DNA from: Saccharopolyspora kobensis | GTDB lineage: Bacteria > Actinomycetota > Actinomycetes > Mycobacteriales > Pseudonocardiaceae | Direction: 5' to 3' | Assembly: GCF_900108315.1 (NCBI RefSeq) | Contig: NZ_FNVB01000003.1 | Coordinates: 531,404 to 595,403 of the forward strand | DNA length: 64,000 bases | Shown here: positions 1 to 9,448 of the stretch, in pieces | How the letters are laid out: every line of letters begins with the position of its first letter | Position numbering within the stretch: the first letter of the stretch is position 1 | Position numbers and translations under genes: made by a program | Notes under the pieces: model-generated | Told to the model about the DNA's origin: nothing | Databases searched by the model: none | The model's input: only the letters and a program-made list of their open reading frames with translations

Positions 1-1
1 G

Positions 2-175
2 CTGCAGTTCTCCCTCGCCCACCCGGCCGTCGCCGCGACCATCCCCGGCGCCACCCGGCCGAGCCGCATCGCCGAGGACGTCGCCGCGCACGCCGAGACC
101 GTCCCGGCCGAGTTCTGGACGGCTCTGCGCGCTGAAGGCCTCATCGCGCAGAACGCCCCCGTCCCCCACGTCTGA
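2..175 (+). CDS. aldo/keto reductase, C-terminal fragment
   Basis: Only the last 57 residues are in the window; the gene begins off the left edge. The fragment contains a HPAVAATIPGATRPSRI stretch followed by a helix ending in EFWTALRAEGLI, which is the usual C-terminal signature of aldo/keto reductases of the D-threo-aldose/L-fucose dehydrogenase type (NADP-binding loop and final helix). Substrate cannot be judged from this piece. The next gene starts 13 bases downstream behind its own AGGAGG, so the two are probably co-transcribed. Confidence 0.75.
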   Translation: MQFSLAHPAVAATIPGATRPSRIAEDVAAHAETVPAEFWTALRAEGLIAQNAPVPHV

Positions 176-188
176 CCAGGAGGCGACC

Positions 189-602
189 ATGGCGACCACC
201 ACCGCGACCACCGACATCCCGGTGCCCGCCGATCGCGTCTGGCAGCTCGTCGGAGGCTTCGACTCGTTGCCCGACTGGCTGCCCTACATCCCGGCGAGCG
301 AGCCGAGCGAGGGCGGGCGCGTCCGCAGCCTCACCAACGAGGACGGCGGCACCATCGTCGAACGGCTCGAAGCCTTCGACAACGACGCCCGCACCTACAC
401 CTACTCGATCGTGCAGGCCCCGTTCCCGGTCACCGGCTACCGCTCGACCATCACCGTGCACGCGGTGTCGGACGCGCAGAGCCGAGTGGAGTGGTCCGGC
501 ACCTTCACCCCGGACGGAGCGAGCGCCGAAGAGGCGATCGCCCTGTTCCACGGCATCTACACCGACGGCCTGGCCGCGCTGAGGAAGACCCTCGGCGCAT
601 GA
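189..602 (+). CDS. SRPBCC family (polyketide cyclase/dehydrase-like) protein
   Basis: This 137-residue cytoplasmic protein has the layout of the SRPBCC/START-like helix-grip fold: an N-terminal strand TDIPVPADRVWQLV, the W-x-x-WLPYIP segment, central strands and a long C-terminal helix (GIYTDGLAALRKTLG). The fold binds small hydrophobic ligands, and many members are of unknown function. AGGAGG sits 8 bases before the ATG, supporting the start. It follows the aldo/keto reductase closely and is succeeded by a strong hairpin, so the two form the end of a transcription unit. No ligand can be assigned. Confidence 0.8.
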   Translation: MATTTATTDIPVPADRVWQLVGGFDSLPDWLPYIPASEPSEGGRVRSLTNEDGGTIVERLEAFDNDARTYTYSIVQAPFPVTGYRSTITVHAVSDAQSRVEWSGTFTPDGASAEEAIALFHGIYTDGLAALRKTLGA

Positions 603-616
603 CAGCGGCCGGAGAA

Positions 617-658
617 CCCGCGGCGCCCGCCTGCACCGCGGCAGGCGGGCGCCGCGGG
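617..658 (+). terminator. strong intrinsic-type hairpin
   Basis: An 18-bp perfect GC stem (617-634 pairing with 641-658) with a six-base loop lies 15 bases after the SRPBCC stop codon. It has no T-run, as is common for actinobacterial terminators. Confidence 0.8.
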
Positions 659-851
659 CTTCGGGGGCGAACCGCAGCAGTCATCACGACGAGGCACCCC
701 GCGCGACTGTCCAAGGTGGACCGAAAGATCGGCTTTCGCTCAGGTGGGGAATCCGCTGTGCCCGAGGGGTTTCCGCGATCCATCCGGCGACGCATACTGC
801 TGGACGCCCGGCGATCTTCCGGTGTGCAGAAGCGACCAGTTCGGGGTGCGC

Positions 852-2687
852 ATGGCCGAGTTGCACGACTTCCAGGACAGTGATTCGAAGCTCCGGCGCG
901 ATCTGTCAGCCCAACAACTGCTGTTCATCTCGATCGGTTCCATCATCGGCTCCGGCTGGCTGTTCGCGGTGCTCTCCGCCGGAGCCGTGGCGGGCCCGGC
1001 GGTGATCGTGGCGTGGGTGATCACCGCGATCCTGATCTCCGTGCTGGCCTTGAACTACGCCGAGACCGGCTCGATGATCCCGCGCAGCGGCGGCATCGCG
1101 CGCTACCCGTACCTCACCCACGGCAACTACCTCGGCTTCCTGCTGAGCTGGTCGATGCTGCTGGGCGGCGTGACCACGGTGGCCATCGAGGCGCTGGCGG
1201 TCGTGCAGTACGCCGCCGGTTACGTCACGACGTGGACCGGCGTCGAGCTCACCAGCCAGGGCGACGACGGCTCCACGCTGACCGGGACCGGCCGGGTGGT
1301 GGCGGTCGTGGTGATGCTGCTGTTCTTCTGCGTCAACGTCTTCGGCATCCGGTTCTTCGGCAAGTTCAACCAGTGGGTGAGCTGGTGGAAGCTGATCATC
1401 CCGGTGCTGACGTTCCTGCTGCTGTTCACCGTCTTCGACGGCTCGAACTTCACCGGTCACGGCGGGTTCGCCCCGCAGGGCTGGGGAGCGGTGTTCAACG
1501 CCATCGCGGTGTCCGGGATCGTGTTCGCCTTCCAGGGCTTCCGGGAGGGCGTCAACTTCGGCGGCGAGGCGCGCAACCCGCAGCGCAACATCTTCATCGC
1601 CACGGTCGGCTCGGTGGCCATCTGCGCGGTCATCTTCGTGCTGCTGCAGGTGGCGTTCATCGGCGCTCTCGACTGGGGTTCGACGGGCGTCGCCCCGGGC
1701 GACTGGAGCGGGCTGGAGGGCAGCCGCTGGGCCGACCAGCCGCTCTACTCGGCGCTGGAGTCCACCGGTATCGCGCTGCTCGGCGCGTTCGGCGTGTTCC
1801 TGCTCATCGACGCGGCGATCTCGCCGGCCGGTACCGGCTGGATCTACCTGGGCGACACGGCCCGCACCCTGTACGGGATGGCGCTGCACGGCAGCATGCC
1901 GAAGGCCTTCGCGCGCGTCGGCGAGCGGACCCGCGTGCCGTGGCTGGGCATGGTCGCCTGCCTGGTCGCCGGGTGCGCGTTCTTCCTGCCCTTCCCCGGC
2001 TGGTACAAGCTGATCGGCTACACCTCGTCGACGGCCGTGATCACCTACCTCGCCGCCGCACCGCAGCTGCAGGTGATGCGCCGGGTCGTGCCCGATGCGC
2101 CGCGGCCGTTCTTCCTGCGCGCGTCGAAGCTGCTGTCCCCGCTCGGCTTCCTCGCCGCGAGCATGATCCTGTACTGGTCCGGCTACGAGGTGCTGCAGGG
2201 CGTCGTCGCCACCGTGCTGGTGGCGCTGCCGATCTACGCGCTGTACCAGGGGCCGCGCCAGGGCAGGATGCCCATGAGCGCCGCGACGTGGCTGGGCGCG
2301 GTGTTCGCCGTGCTCTGGATCGCGACTCAGGTGATCGGCCCGCTCGGCACCGACAGCCTGCCGTTCCTCGCGTTCTGGTCCCTGTCCGCCGCGGAGGTGC
2401 TCGGCTTCACCGGCCTGCTGTGGCTGATCAGCACTCCGGAGGGGCGTCGCGAGATCCGGGCGTCGAACTGGGCGGTGGCGCTGACCATGGTGCTGTACCT
2501 GGTCTCCTACTACGGGGCCTACGGAACGGCCGCCGCGCCGCTGCTGCCGTTCCCGTGGGACAGCGCCGTGGCGGCCGCACTCGGCCTGGTCGCCTACTAC
2601 TGGGCGGTGGGCAGCGGGTACTCGACGCAGGAGCTTCGTGCCAGCTTGTCCGGAGCAGACGATCCCGAAGGGGCGCGCAATGGTTGA
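852..2687 (+). CDS. APC-superfamily amino acid permease
   Basis: A 611-residue polytopic membrane protein. The first helix carries the APC signature SIGSIIGSGWLF (glycine-rich substrate site), and another diagnostic stretch is FAFQGFREGVNFGGEARNP, typical of amino acid:proton symporters close to the aspartate/basic amino acid group. About 12-14 hydrophobic segments are visible. An in-frame ATG exists further upstream at 744, but 852 has a GGGGTG-like ribosome site and begins the conserved cytoplasmic N-terminus. The stop overlaps the start of the next gene by 8 bases, so import is translationally coupled to the FAD oxidase. The substrate is probably an amino acid or N-methyl amino acid; this is inference. 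Confidence 0.88.
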   Translation: MAELHDFQDSDSKLRRDLSAQQLLFISIGSIIGSGWLFAVLSAGAVAGPAVIVAWVITAILISVLALNYAETGSMIPRSGGIARYPYLTHGNYLGFLLSWSMLLGGVTTVAIEALAVVQYAAGYVTTWTGVELTSQGDDGSTLTGTGRVVAVVVMLLFFCVNVFGIRFFGKFNQWVSWWKLIIPVLTFLLLFTVFDGSNFTGHGGFAPQGWGAVFNAIAVSGIVFAFQGFREGVNFGGEARNPQRNIFIATVGSVAICAVIFVLLQVAFIGALDWGSTGVAPGDWSGLEGSRWADQPLYSALESTGIALLGAFGVFLLIDAAISPAGTGWIYLGDTARTLYGMALHGSMPKAFARVGERTRVPWLGMVACLVAGCAFFLPFPGWYKLIGYTSSTAVITYLAAAPQLQVMRRVVPDAPRPFFLRASKLLSPLGFLAASMILYWSGYEVLQGVVATVLVALPIYALYQGPRQGRMPMSAATWLGAVFAVLWIATQVIGPLGTDSLPFLAFWSLSAAEVLGFTGLLWLISTPEGRREIRASNWAVALTMVLYLVSYYGAYGTAAAPLLPFPWDSAVAAALGLVAYYWAVGSGYSTQELRASLSGADDPEGARNG

Positions 2688-3843
2688 TGTCATCGTCGTC
2701 GGTGCCGGTGTGGTCGGTTCCAGCATCGCCTTCCACCTCGCCGAGAGCGGTGCGAACGCGGTGGTGCTCGACCCGGAGCGGGGCTTCGGCGGGCAGACGC
2801 CGCGCTCCGGTGGGATCGTCCGCGATCACCACGCCACCACCGTGGAGGCCGATCTCGCCCGGGAGAGCCTGACCGAGTACTACGAGCCGTGGGCGACGCG
2901 GATCGGCGGTGCGTGCGGCTTCACCCGGACCGGGTTCGCCTACCTGGCCGATGAGGGCGACGCCGAAGCGCTCCGGGCCAACGTCGCCATGCTCCAGGAG
3001 CACGGGGTGCCCGACGTCCTGCTGACGCCGGACGAGCTGGCCGAGTTGGAGCCCGCGATCTCGACGGAGGCGATCAGCGTCGCGTCCTACGAGGAGCGCA
3101 GCGGGTACGCCGACCCGGCCGCCACCACGATCAGCCTGCAGCAGGCAGCCCGGCGCCGTGGTGCGCGCTTCGAGCGGCTGCGGGTGTCGGCGCTGGTGGA
3201 GGAGTCCGGGCGGGTCGTCGGGGTCCGCACCCAGAACGGGGTGCGGCGGGCCGATGCCGTCGTGCTCGCGACCGGTGCCTGGACGCCGCGGCTCACCGCC
3301 ACCGTGGGCCTGGAGCTGCCGATCCGCCCCGCTCGCATCCAGGTGATGCTCTACGAGCGGCCCTACGAGCTCACGACGCACCTGACGATGACGGACGTGG
3401 CCAACGACATCTACCTGCGCCCGACGGCGGACCGGTGCACGCTGGTCGGCCGCCACGCGCCGGAGCGCGAATGGCTGGACGACCCGGACGCCGATTCCGG
3501 CGAGCCCGACACCGCCTTCGTCGCCGAGGGTCTGGCGCGGCTCGGCCGCCGGATCCCGGCGATGGCCGAGGCCCCGTACCGGCTCGGCCGGACCTGCGCG
3601 CTGGACATCACCCCGGACGGCCGCCCGATCCTCGGGCCGTCCGAGGTGCCGGGGCTGCACCTGGCGGTGGGCTGGAGCGGCTCGGGATTCGGCAAGGCCC
3701 CGGCGGTCGGCGCCGAACTCGCCCGCTGGATCCTCACCGGCGCCCCGAAACGCCCCGAGCTGACCGCCTTCACCGACCGCCGCTTCGCCACCGGCTCGCT
3801 CATCCGGGGAGACCACGAGTACGGCGCCACCGGCCCGCACTGA
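2680..3843 (+). CDS. FAD-dependent amine oxidase (DAO family)
   Basis: A 387-residue cytosolic flavoenzyme of the D-amino acid oxidase/sarcosine oxidase beta fold. The dinucleotide-binding motif VIVVGAGVVGSSIAFHLAE is at residues 4-22, followed by an acidic strand end (VVLDPE), and the C-terminal FAD motif DGRPILGPSEVPGLHLAVGWSG-type is present. Family members oxidise amino acids or N-methyl amino acids with O2 or another acceptor. The ATG lies inside the end of the permease gene, with GAAGGGG 8 bases upstream. The pair looks like uptake plus first oxidation of one substrate. The precise substrate is unknown. Confidence 0.82.
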   Translation: MVDVIVVGAGVVGSSIAFHLAESGANAVVLDPERGFGGQTPRSGGIVRDHHATTVEADLARESLTEYYEPWATRIGGACGFTRTGFAYLADEGDAEALRANVAMLQEHGVPDVLLTPDELAELEPAISTEAISVASYEERSGYADPAATTISLQQAARRRGARFERLRVSALVEESGRVVGVRTQNGVRRADAVVLATGAWTPRLTATVGLELPIRPARIQVMLYERPYELTTHLTMTDVANDIYLRPTADRCTLVGRHAPEREWLDDPDADSGEPDTAFVAEGLARLGRRIPAMAEAPYRLGRTCALDITPDGRPILGPSEVPGLHLAVGWSGSGFGKAPAVGAELARWILTGAPKRPELTAFTDRRFATGSLIRGDHEYGATGPH

Positions 3844-3884
3844 CACGCCCGCTTCCGGCCCGGCCTGGTCTGTGGTCGGCACCG

Positions 3885-3925
3885 CGCGCCGGGTCGGCAG
3901 CTGCGTTCGCCGCCGACCCGGCGCG
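3885..3925. terminator. bidirectional hairpin between convergent oxidase genes
   Basis: A 14-bp perfect GC inverted repeat (3885-3898 with 3912-3925, 13-base loop) sits between the stop codons of two convergent FAD oxidase genes and can terminate both. Confidence 0.75.
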
Positions 3926-3933
3926 GGTCGAGC

Positions 3934-5031
3934 TCAGCGCAGCGGGTCGTAGGGCGCCAGGTCGATCCCCGGATCGACCTGGCGGGCCAACCGCGCCGCC
4001 ACCGAACCCGCGTACGGGCCCATCGTCAGCCCGGAAGCCCCCAGGCCGTTCGCCACGACCAGCCCGGCGACCTGCGGAATCGGACCGAGCAGCGGTCGGA
4101 TGTCAGGTCCCATCGGGCGGAACCCGATGCGCGTCTCCACGTGCGTGGCACCGGCCAGTCCCGGAGCCACCGACAGCGCTTCACCGAGCACCTCCGCCAT
4201 CCCGGCAGCGGTCACCCGGTGGTCGAAACCGGCGTCGTCCTCGCGGGTCGCGCCGACCACGACCCGCGAGTCGTCGAAGGCCAGCAGGTAGTGCCGCGAC
4301 CGCGGCAGCACGACCGGCCAGTTCGCGGTGTCCACGCCCGGCAGCCGCAGGTGCGTGATCTGCCCGCGCTGCGGCACGACCCGCACCTGGACGCCGATCG
4401 GTTCCAGCAGCTGCGGCGACCAGGCACCGGCCGCCGCGATCACGGCGTCCGCCTCGATGAACACGTCGTCGACCCGCACGCCGCGGACCGCGCTGTCGGC
4501 GACGATCGCGGCCGTGCCGTTGACGACCCGGGCGCCGTGCCGGACCGCGGCGCGGCGCATCGCATCGCGGACCAACCGCCCGTCCAGTCGCGCTGCTCCG
4601 GGGATGTGGATCGCCGCACCGTCGTGCTCGAGGGGCGGGAAGAGCTCACGGGCCCGGCGCGCGCTGATCAACTCGATCTCGCCGGCCATCGGGGACTCCG
4701 CGGCGCGCTCTGCCACGCACCGGAACGCCTCCTCGGCTTCGTCCTCGCTGACCAGTCGCAGCGAGCCGACCCGGCGGTGGCCGAGCTCGGTCTCCCCGTC
4801 AGCTGCCAACGCCGCCAGCAGTCCCCGGTAGTGCTCCGCCCCGGCGACCGCGAACCGGTACCAGTCCGGATCGTCCACTCTGGACGACCAGGGGCAGATG
4901 ATGCCCGCACCGGCCGACGTCGCACGGCCCGGGATCAACGAGTCCACCAGGACCACGTCCACCCCGGCCCGCGCCAGCTCGTAACCGGCTGCCGCACCGA
5001 CGATGCCGCTCCCGATGACGGCCACTCTCAT
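3934..5031 (-). CDS. FAD-dependent D-amino acid oxidase/glycine oxidase-like
   Basis: A 365-residue DAO-family flavoenzyme. The N-terminus MRVAVIGSGIVGAAAGYELA is a clean Rossmann FAD motif, followed by acidic VVLVD and the SAGAGIICPW substrate-loop region; the C-terminal GFRPMGPDIRPLLGP and VANGLGASGLTMGP segments bind FAD and substrate. AGGAGG stands 8 bases before the ATG. It is the last gene of a long minus-strand run and follows the peptide carrier by 32 bases, so it is likely co-transcribed. It probably deaminates or dealkylates a small amino acid released by upstream steps; the substrate cannot be read from sequence. Confidence 0.82.
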   Translation of the reverse strand: MRVAVIGSGIVGAAAGYELARAGVDVVLVDSLIPGRATSAGAGIICPWSSRVDDPDWYRFAVAGAEHYRGLLAALAADGETELGHRRVGSLRLVSEDEAEEAFRCVAERAAESPMAGEIELISARRARELFPPLEHDGAAIHIPGAARLDGRLVRDAMRRAAVRHGARVVNGTAAIVADSAVRGVRVDDVFIEADAVIAAAGAWSPQLLEPIGVQVRVVPQRGQITHLRLPGVDTANWPVVLPRSRHYLLAFDDSRVVVGATREDDAGFDHRVTAAGMAEVLGEALSVAPGLAGATHVETRIGFRPMGPDIRPLLGPIPQVAGLVVANGLGASGLTMGPYAGSVAARLARQVDPGIDLAPYDPLR

Positions 5032-5063
5032 CTTCCGCTCCTCCTGGTTCGACCGACTTCTTC

Positions 5064-6542
5064 TCACCGCACACCACCCATGCGCCGCTGCACCCACGGT
5101 GTCATCAGGTGCATGACGACTCCGGCCACCATCACCGCCGCACCGACCCCGGCGAAGTAGCCGACTTCGGTCTCCGCGCGGTAGAACTGCACGAGCTGCG
5201 CGTTGATGCCTTCCGCCGCGGCGGAGGCCAGGAACCACAGGCTCATCATCTGCGCCAGGAAAGCCCGCGGGGCGAGCTTGGTGGTGGCCGACAACCCCAC
5301 CGGCGACAGGCACATCGACCCGCAGATCACCACGAAGTAGCTCCCGACGAGCCACCACGGGCTGGCCGGCGAATCCACGCCGTGCAGCAGACCGGGCCCG
5401 GCCATCAGCACGAACGACGCCCCACCGAGCAGCAGGCCGATGGCGAACTTGCGCGGCGTCGCGGGCTGCCGGTCGCCCAGCCTGATCCACAGCCAGGCGA
5501 AGGTCGGCGCCAGGACCAGCGTGGCGATCGGGTTCAGCGACTGGAACCACGACGACGGCACCGCGAAACCGAAGATCTCCAGGTCGGTTCGCGTGTCGGC
5601 GAACTGCGCCAGCACCGAGCCGGACTGCTCGTTGACCACCCAGTAGCACACCGCGCCGAGGAACAGCGGAATGTAGGCGATCAACCGGGACCGCTCCACG
5701 GCGTCGGTGTGCGGGCTGCGCAGCATCGTGATCAAGTACGCGGCCGGCAGCAGCACCGCGAGCACCGACACCGCGTTGATCAGCGCCTGGACGGTCAGGG
5801 ATCCGGTGACCCCGAGAGCGGCTACCGCCACCGCTGACACCGCGGCTCCCGCAGCTGCGCGCATCCCCACCTGGCGCCGCTCACCGGCGCGCAGCGGGTT
5901 CGTCGGCGCCTCACCGGCCTGGCCCAGTCGCGCCCGCCCCCGGACGTAGGCGACCAGCCCGACGGCCATGCCCACGGCCGCGAGACCGAAGCCGAGGTGG
6001 TAGCCGATCTGCTGCCCGAGCGTGCCCACCAGGTACGGCGCGAGGAAAGCACCCAGGTTGATGCCCATGTAGAACAGGGAGAACCCGGCGTCGCGGCGGT
6101 TGTCGGTCGGCGAGTACAGCTCCCCCACCAGGCTGGACACGTTCGGCTTCAGCAGCCCGGTGCCCACCACGATCAGCAGCATCGACACCAGCAGCGCGGG
6201 CAACCCGCCGGGCACCGTCAGCACCAGGTGACCGCACATGATCAGCAGGCCGCCCAGCAGGACCGCGCGGCGCATGCCCAGCACCCGGTCGGCGAGCCAG
6301 CCGCCGAAGATGCCGGACATGAACACCAGGGCACCGTAGATCGACACCAGCGCCGACGAGGTCGGCCTGTCCATCCCGAGCCCGCCATCGGAGGTCCGGT
6401 CGTACAGGTAGTAGAGCAGGATCGCGGACATCCCGTAGTAGGAGAACCGCTCCCACATCTCCAGGAAGAACAGCGTGGCCAGACCGCGCGGGTGGCCGAA
6501 GAAACCTCGGTCGTTCGCGGAAACCCTCGTCTGCTCGCTCAT
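5064..6542 (-). CDS. POT/PTR2-family peptide:proton symporter
   Basis: A 492-residue membrane protein of the proton-dependent oligopeptide transporter family. The diagnostic PTR2 signature FLEMWERFSYYGMSAILLYY lies in the first helix, and later a second family pattern (FSLFYMGINLGAFLAPYLVG) is present. About 14 hydrophobic segments match the family length of 450-500. The ATG at 6542 directly precedes the conserved N-terminal region. It sits between the exported esterase and the DAO gene on the same strand with short gaps, so it probably imports di/tripeptides or related amides for the cluster. Confidence 0.88.
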   Translation of the reverse strand: MSEQTRVSANDRGFFGHPRGLATLFFLEMWERFSYYGMSAILLYYLYDRTSDGGLGMDRPTSSALVSIYGALVFMSGIFGGWLADRVLGMRRAVLLGGLLIMCGHLVLTVPGGLPALLVSMLLIVVGTGLLKPNVSSLVGELYSPTDNRRDAGFSLFYMGINLGAFLAPYLVGTLGQQIGYHLGFGLAAVGMAVGLVAYVRGRARLGQAGEAPTNPLRAGERRQVGMRAAAGAAVSAVAVAALGVTGSLTVQALINAVSVLAVLLPAAYLITMLRSPHTDAVERSRLIAYIPLFLGAVCYWVVNEQSGSVLAQFADTRTDLEIFGFAVPSSWFQSLNPIATLVLAPTFAWLWIRLGDRQPATPRKFAIGLLLGGASFVLMAGPGLLHGVDSPASPWWLVGSYFVVICGSMCLSPVGLSATTKLAPRAFLAQMMSLWFLASAAAEGINAQLVQFYRAETEVGYFAGVGAAVMVAGVVMHLMTPWVQRRMGGVR

Positions 6543-6594
6543 GGCCGCCTTTCGATGGATGGCGTGCACCCGGGAGACGCACGGCCGGTTGTGA

Positions 6595-8115
6595 TCAGGG
6601 GATCGGCAGCGGGTTCGGCGTCCCGACGCGCGACATCTCCGCTTCGCGGACCGTTTCATCGGCGTCGTGCGGGAGGATGAAGCCCTCCCGGAGGTTCCTG
6701 TTCGTCACGCTCCGCACCGCTCGCACGTAGGCGTCGTGCGTCGGGTACAGCGAAGCGAGCTTCTCGGCGGTGAAGGGCTCGTGCGATCCGTAGAGGCGGC
6801 AGAGCTCCTGCCCCGAGTTCTCGCCGGTGTTGGTCGCGGTCGGGGCGTCGACCTCGGCCAACCGGATGCCGCCGAACGCGAGCCCGTTCTCGTCGCGCGG
6901 GATCACCACCCCGTCCGGCGCGGGCGTAGTCCGGATCGGCTGCGCGACGGGCGGCTGCACGTCGTGGCGGACCCAGTCGACGAGGTGGTGGTACCCGGCG
7001 TTGAGCACGTTCTTGGTGTCGACGTGGCTCAGCGGCGGCCGGTCGCAGTCGAACGAGAAGGGCTTCAGGCCGTCGCGCGCGACTCCCTGCATGCGATTCA
7101 TCATGAACCAGTAGTCGACGTGCGAATCACCCGCGATCTCCCAGGAGCGCAAGGCACCGGAGTCCGCCTGCTGCGGCACCCGGTTCAGGAAGACCTCCGT
7201 CTCGGTGCTGATGCGCAGCAGCTTCGCGGGGAGGTCGGTCCGGAACGGCCCGCCGCTGCCCACGAAGAGCATGAAGCCGTCGTAGACCTGGGCCAGCGGC
7301 TGGATCGAGTTGTAGTACAGCGCCAGCCGCGACGCCGACTGCGACTGGCCGACGGCCAGCACGGTGCCCGGTCGCAGCCCGCCGAGCATTGCGGGGTTCG
7401 ACCGGACGGCCTGCCCGGCCTGGGAGTAGATGTCGTAGGACAGCGAGTCGTCGGTGATCGTGCCACCCGCGGTGACGTCGAGCGTGCCGTAGCGGGTTGG
7501 GCTCCACGCGGTCAGACCGTAGGGCTCTTGCTGCACGCCGACGCGTTGCGCCGACACGCCCACGTAGGCATAGCCTTCGCGGGTCAGGTAGTCGCGGGAT
7601 TCCTGCCAGTGCACGTCGAGGTTGTAACCCGAGGTCACGTTGACCCATTCGACGATCACGGTGCCGTTGAACTTCGCGGCGTCGTCCGGGCGCCGGACGA
7701 TCATCCGGGACTTGTACGGGTTGCCGGTGGACAGCGGGATGCCGTCGGCCATCGGCGGTGTGTCGTAGCGCGTCGCCTCTCCTTCGAAGAAGTACTCCTC
7801 CTCGACGTAGCCGCGCCCGGACAGGTCGAAGCCCGGCTCCGCGGCCAGCTGCGGGTAGTCGTGCGCGAGGTCGGTGCCAGGAGGCATCGCCGCAGGCACC
7901 GGGCCCGTGACGATCGGTGTCGACACTCGCTTCGCCGTCGAGGCCGGAACGGCCGAGGTCGGCGGCGCTTGCTCCGCTGTCACGGCCGGACCACCCGCCG
8001 TGGGGGACGATTCGGCTGCCGAGGCCACTGTGGACAGCAGGGTGGCCGCGGTGAGGGCACCCAGCACCGCGATCGGGAGCGGCCTGCGCTTGGTCGTGGG
8101 AAGGAATCTTTCCAT
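6595..8115 (-). CDS. secreted alpha/beta-hydrolase (GxSxS type)
   Basis: A 506-residue protein beginning with KRRPLPIAVLGALTAATLL and an alanine-rich cleavage region near residue 33, a Sec-type signal peptide. The nucleophile elbow is GQSQSASRL (Ser258), the GxSxS variant of the Abhydrolase_10 family (usually about 450-500 residues). An esterase, amidase or lactonase role outside the membrane is expected. It lies 52 bases upstream of the peptide carrier gene and 71 bases downstream of an MFS gene on the same strand, which suggests extracellular hydrolysis feeding import. Substrate unknown. Confidence 0.8.
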   Translation of the reverse strand: MERFLPTTKRRPLPIAVLGALTAATLLSTVASAAESSPTAGGPAVTAEQAPPTSAVPASTAKRVSTPIVTGPVPAAMPPGTDLAHDYPQLAAEPGFDLSGRGYVEEEYFFEGEATRYDTPPMADGIPLSTGNPYKSRMIVRRPDDAAKFNGTVIVEWVNVTSGYNLDVHWQESRDYLTREGYAYVGVSAQRVGVQQEPYGLTAWSPTRYGTLDVTAGGTITDDSLSYDIYSQAGQAVRSNPAMLGGLRPGTVLAVGQSQSASRLALYYNSIQPLAQVYDGFMLFVGSGGPFRTDLPAKLLRISTETEVFLNRVPQQADSGALRSWEIAGDSHVDYWFMMNRMQGVARDGLKPFSFDCDRPPLSHVDTKNVLNAGYHHLVDWVRHDVQPPVAQPIRTTPAPDGVVIPRDENGLAFGGIRLAEVDAPTATNTGENSGQELCRLYGSHEPFTAEKLASLYPTHDAYVRAVRSVTNRNLREGFILPHDADETVREAEMSRVGTPNPLPIP

Positions 8116-8186
8116 CGAGCTCTCAGTCCTCCATGGGTGTCGAGTCCGCACCGGACAGTGCCCGGCCCTCTGCTCCGGCAAGGCCC

Positions 8187-9422
8187 CTAGTCGAGCACCC
8201 GGCCCTTGGTTTCCGGGAGCAGCCAGATGAACAGGACCGTCAGCACCGTGCAGACCAGCAGGACTGCGACGATGGCGCCGCCCAGCCCGATGCCGTCCGA
8301 TGCCCAGCCGATGAGGGCAGGGCTGAACGCCGCGACACCGCGGCCGACGTTGTAGGTGATGCCCGCCCCGGTCCCGCGCACCCGCGCCGGGAACAGCTCG
8401 GTGAACAAGGCTCCCTTGCCCGATGCCTGGGCCGAGACGAAGAACCCGACCACGGCGGCGAGCAGCAGGTTGTACCAGAGCGCCTGAACGGAAACGGCCA
8501 TGAACAGGAACCCGGAGATCGCGGTGCCCAGGTAGAAGAGCGTGAACGCCCAGCGGCGTCCGATCCGGTCGTGCACGTGCCCGCCGAGCACGTAGCCGAG
8601 CCAGTTGCCGACGATCATGAACCAGATGTAGAGCGCCGTGCTGCTCACGCTCAGGCCACGCTCTTCCTTCAGGTACAGCGGGATCCAGGTTTGCAGGGCG
8701 TAGGTGCTGGCCAGGCCGGTGGCTCCGAAGAGGGTGCCCAGCACGGTGCACTTTCGCAGTCCCGGGGCGAACAGCTCGCCGAACGCGCCCCTCTGCCGTG
8801 GTTGGCGCTGCACCCGGGCGTTCGGGACGTCGCGCAGGTTCCGGCGGATCAGCAGAGCGACCACGGCGGGCAGGACACCGACGGCGAACATCACCCGCCA
8901 GGCGACGGTTTCAGGCAGCCAGGCATGGCTGAGCGCGTAGGCGAGGTTGGCCAAGCCCCAGCCGACCGCCCACGCCGACTGGATCCAGGCCAACGCCCGG
9001 CCCCGGCGCTCCGGTGCGGCGTACTCGGCCATCAGCGCCGCACCCACCGGCCACTCGGCACCGAAGAAGAACCCTTCGAGCGTGCGCCAGATCAGCAGTT
9101 GCTCGAAGTTCTGCGCGGTCGCGGTCAGTCCGGTGAACAGGGCGTAGGCGCTGATCACCAGCACGAGCACCTGGACCCGGCCGAACCGGTCGGCCAGGCG
9201 TCCGCCGACCACGCCACCCACCGCCGAGGCGATGAGCGCGCTGGAGGTGGCCAGGCCTCCCTGCGCGGTGGTCAGGCCGAGCGTGGCGATGATGCCACCG
9301 AGCGCCAGCGGGAACATCTGGTTGGTGAAGCCGTCCAGGCCCCAACCCGACCAGGTCGCCCAGGTCACCCTGCGGACCAGGGATCTGTCCGGCGGAGCGG
9401 AAACGGTCGATGTCGTCGTCAT
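8187..9422 (-). CDS. MFS transporter (AAHS-like organic acid carrier)
   Basis: A 411-residue 12-helix MFS carrier. Loop 2-3 has the motif GGRLADRFGRVQVL, and segment TLEGFFFGAEWPVGAALMAEY is typical of the sugar/aromatic acid:proton symporters. The ATG at 9422 starts a short cytoplasmic tail before helix 1; an upstream in-frame extension overlaps hydantoinase B and is not needed. The gene is 26 bases after hydantoinase B on the same strand and is likely the uptake system for the hydantoinase substrate or a product exporter. Confidence 0.82.
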   Translation of the reverse strand: MTTTSTVSAPPDRSLVRRVTWATWSGWGLDGFTNQMFPLALGGIIATLGLTTAQGGLATSSALIASAVGGVVGGRLADRFGRVQVLVLVISAYALFTGLTATAQNFEQLLIWRTLEGFFFGAEWPVGAALMAEYAAPERRGRALAWIQSAWAVGWGLANLAYALSHAWLPETVAWRVMFAVGVLPAVVALLIRRNLRDVPNARVQRQPRQRGAFGELFAPGLRKCTVLGTLFGATGLASTYALQTWIPLYLKEERGLSVSSTALYIWFMIVGNWLGYVLGGHVHDRIGRRWAFTLFYLGTAISGFLFMAVSVQALWYNLLLAAVVGFFVSAQASGKGALFTELFPARVRGTGAGITYNVGRGVAAFSPALIGWASDGIGLGGAIVAVLLVCTVLTVLFIWLLPETKGRVLD

Positions 9423-9448
9423 TCCTGCACTCCCATCAGTGCCGGGCG

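Noticed and set aside
906..2726. Long open frames antisense to the APC permease
   Set aside because: Very GC-rich genes leave long open mirror frames; the translation is rich in Arg, Gly and Asp and lacks domains, whereas the plus strand encodes a clear permease. The same applies to the many antisense frames across the window.
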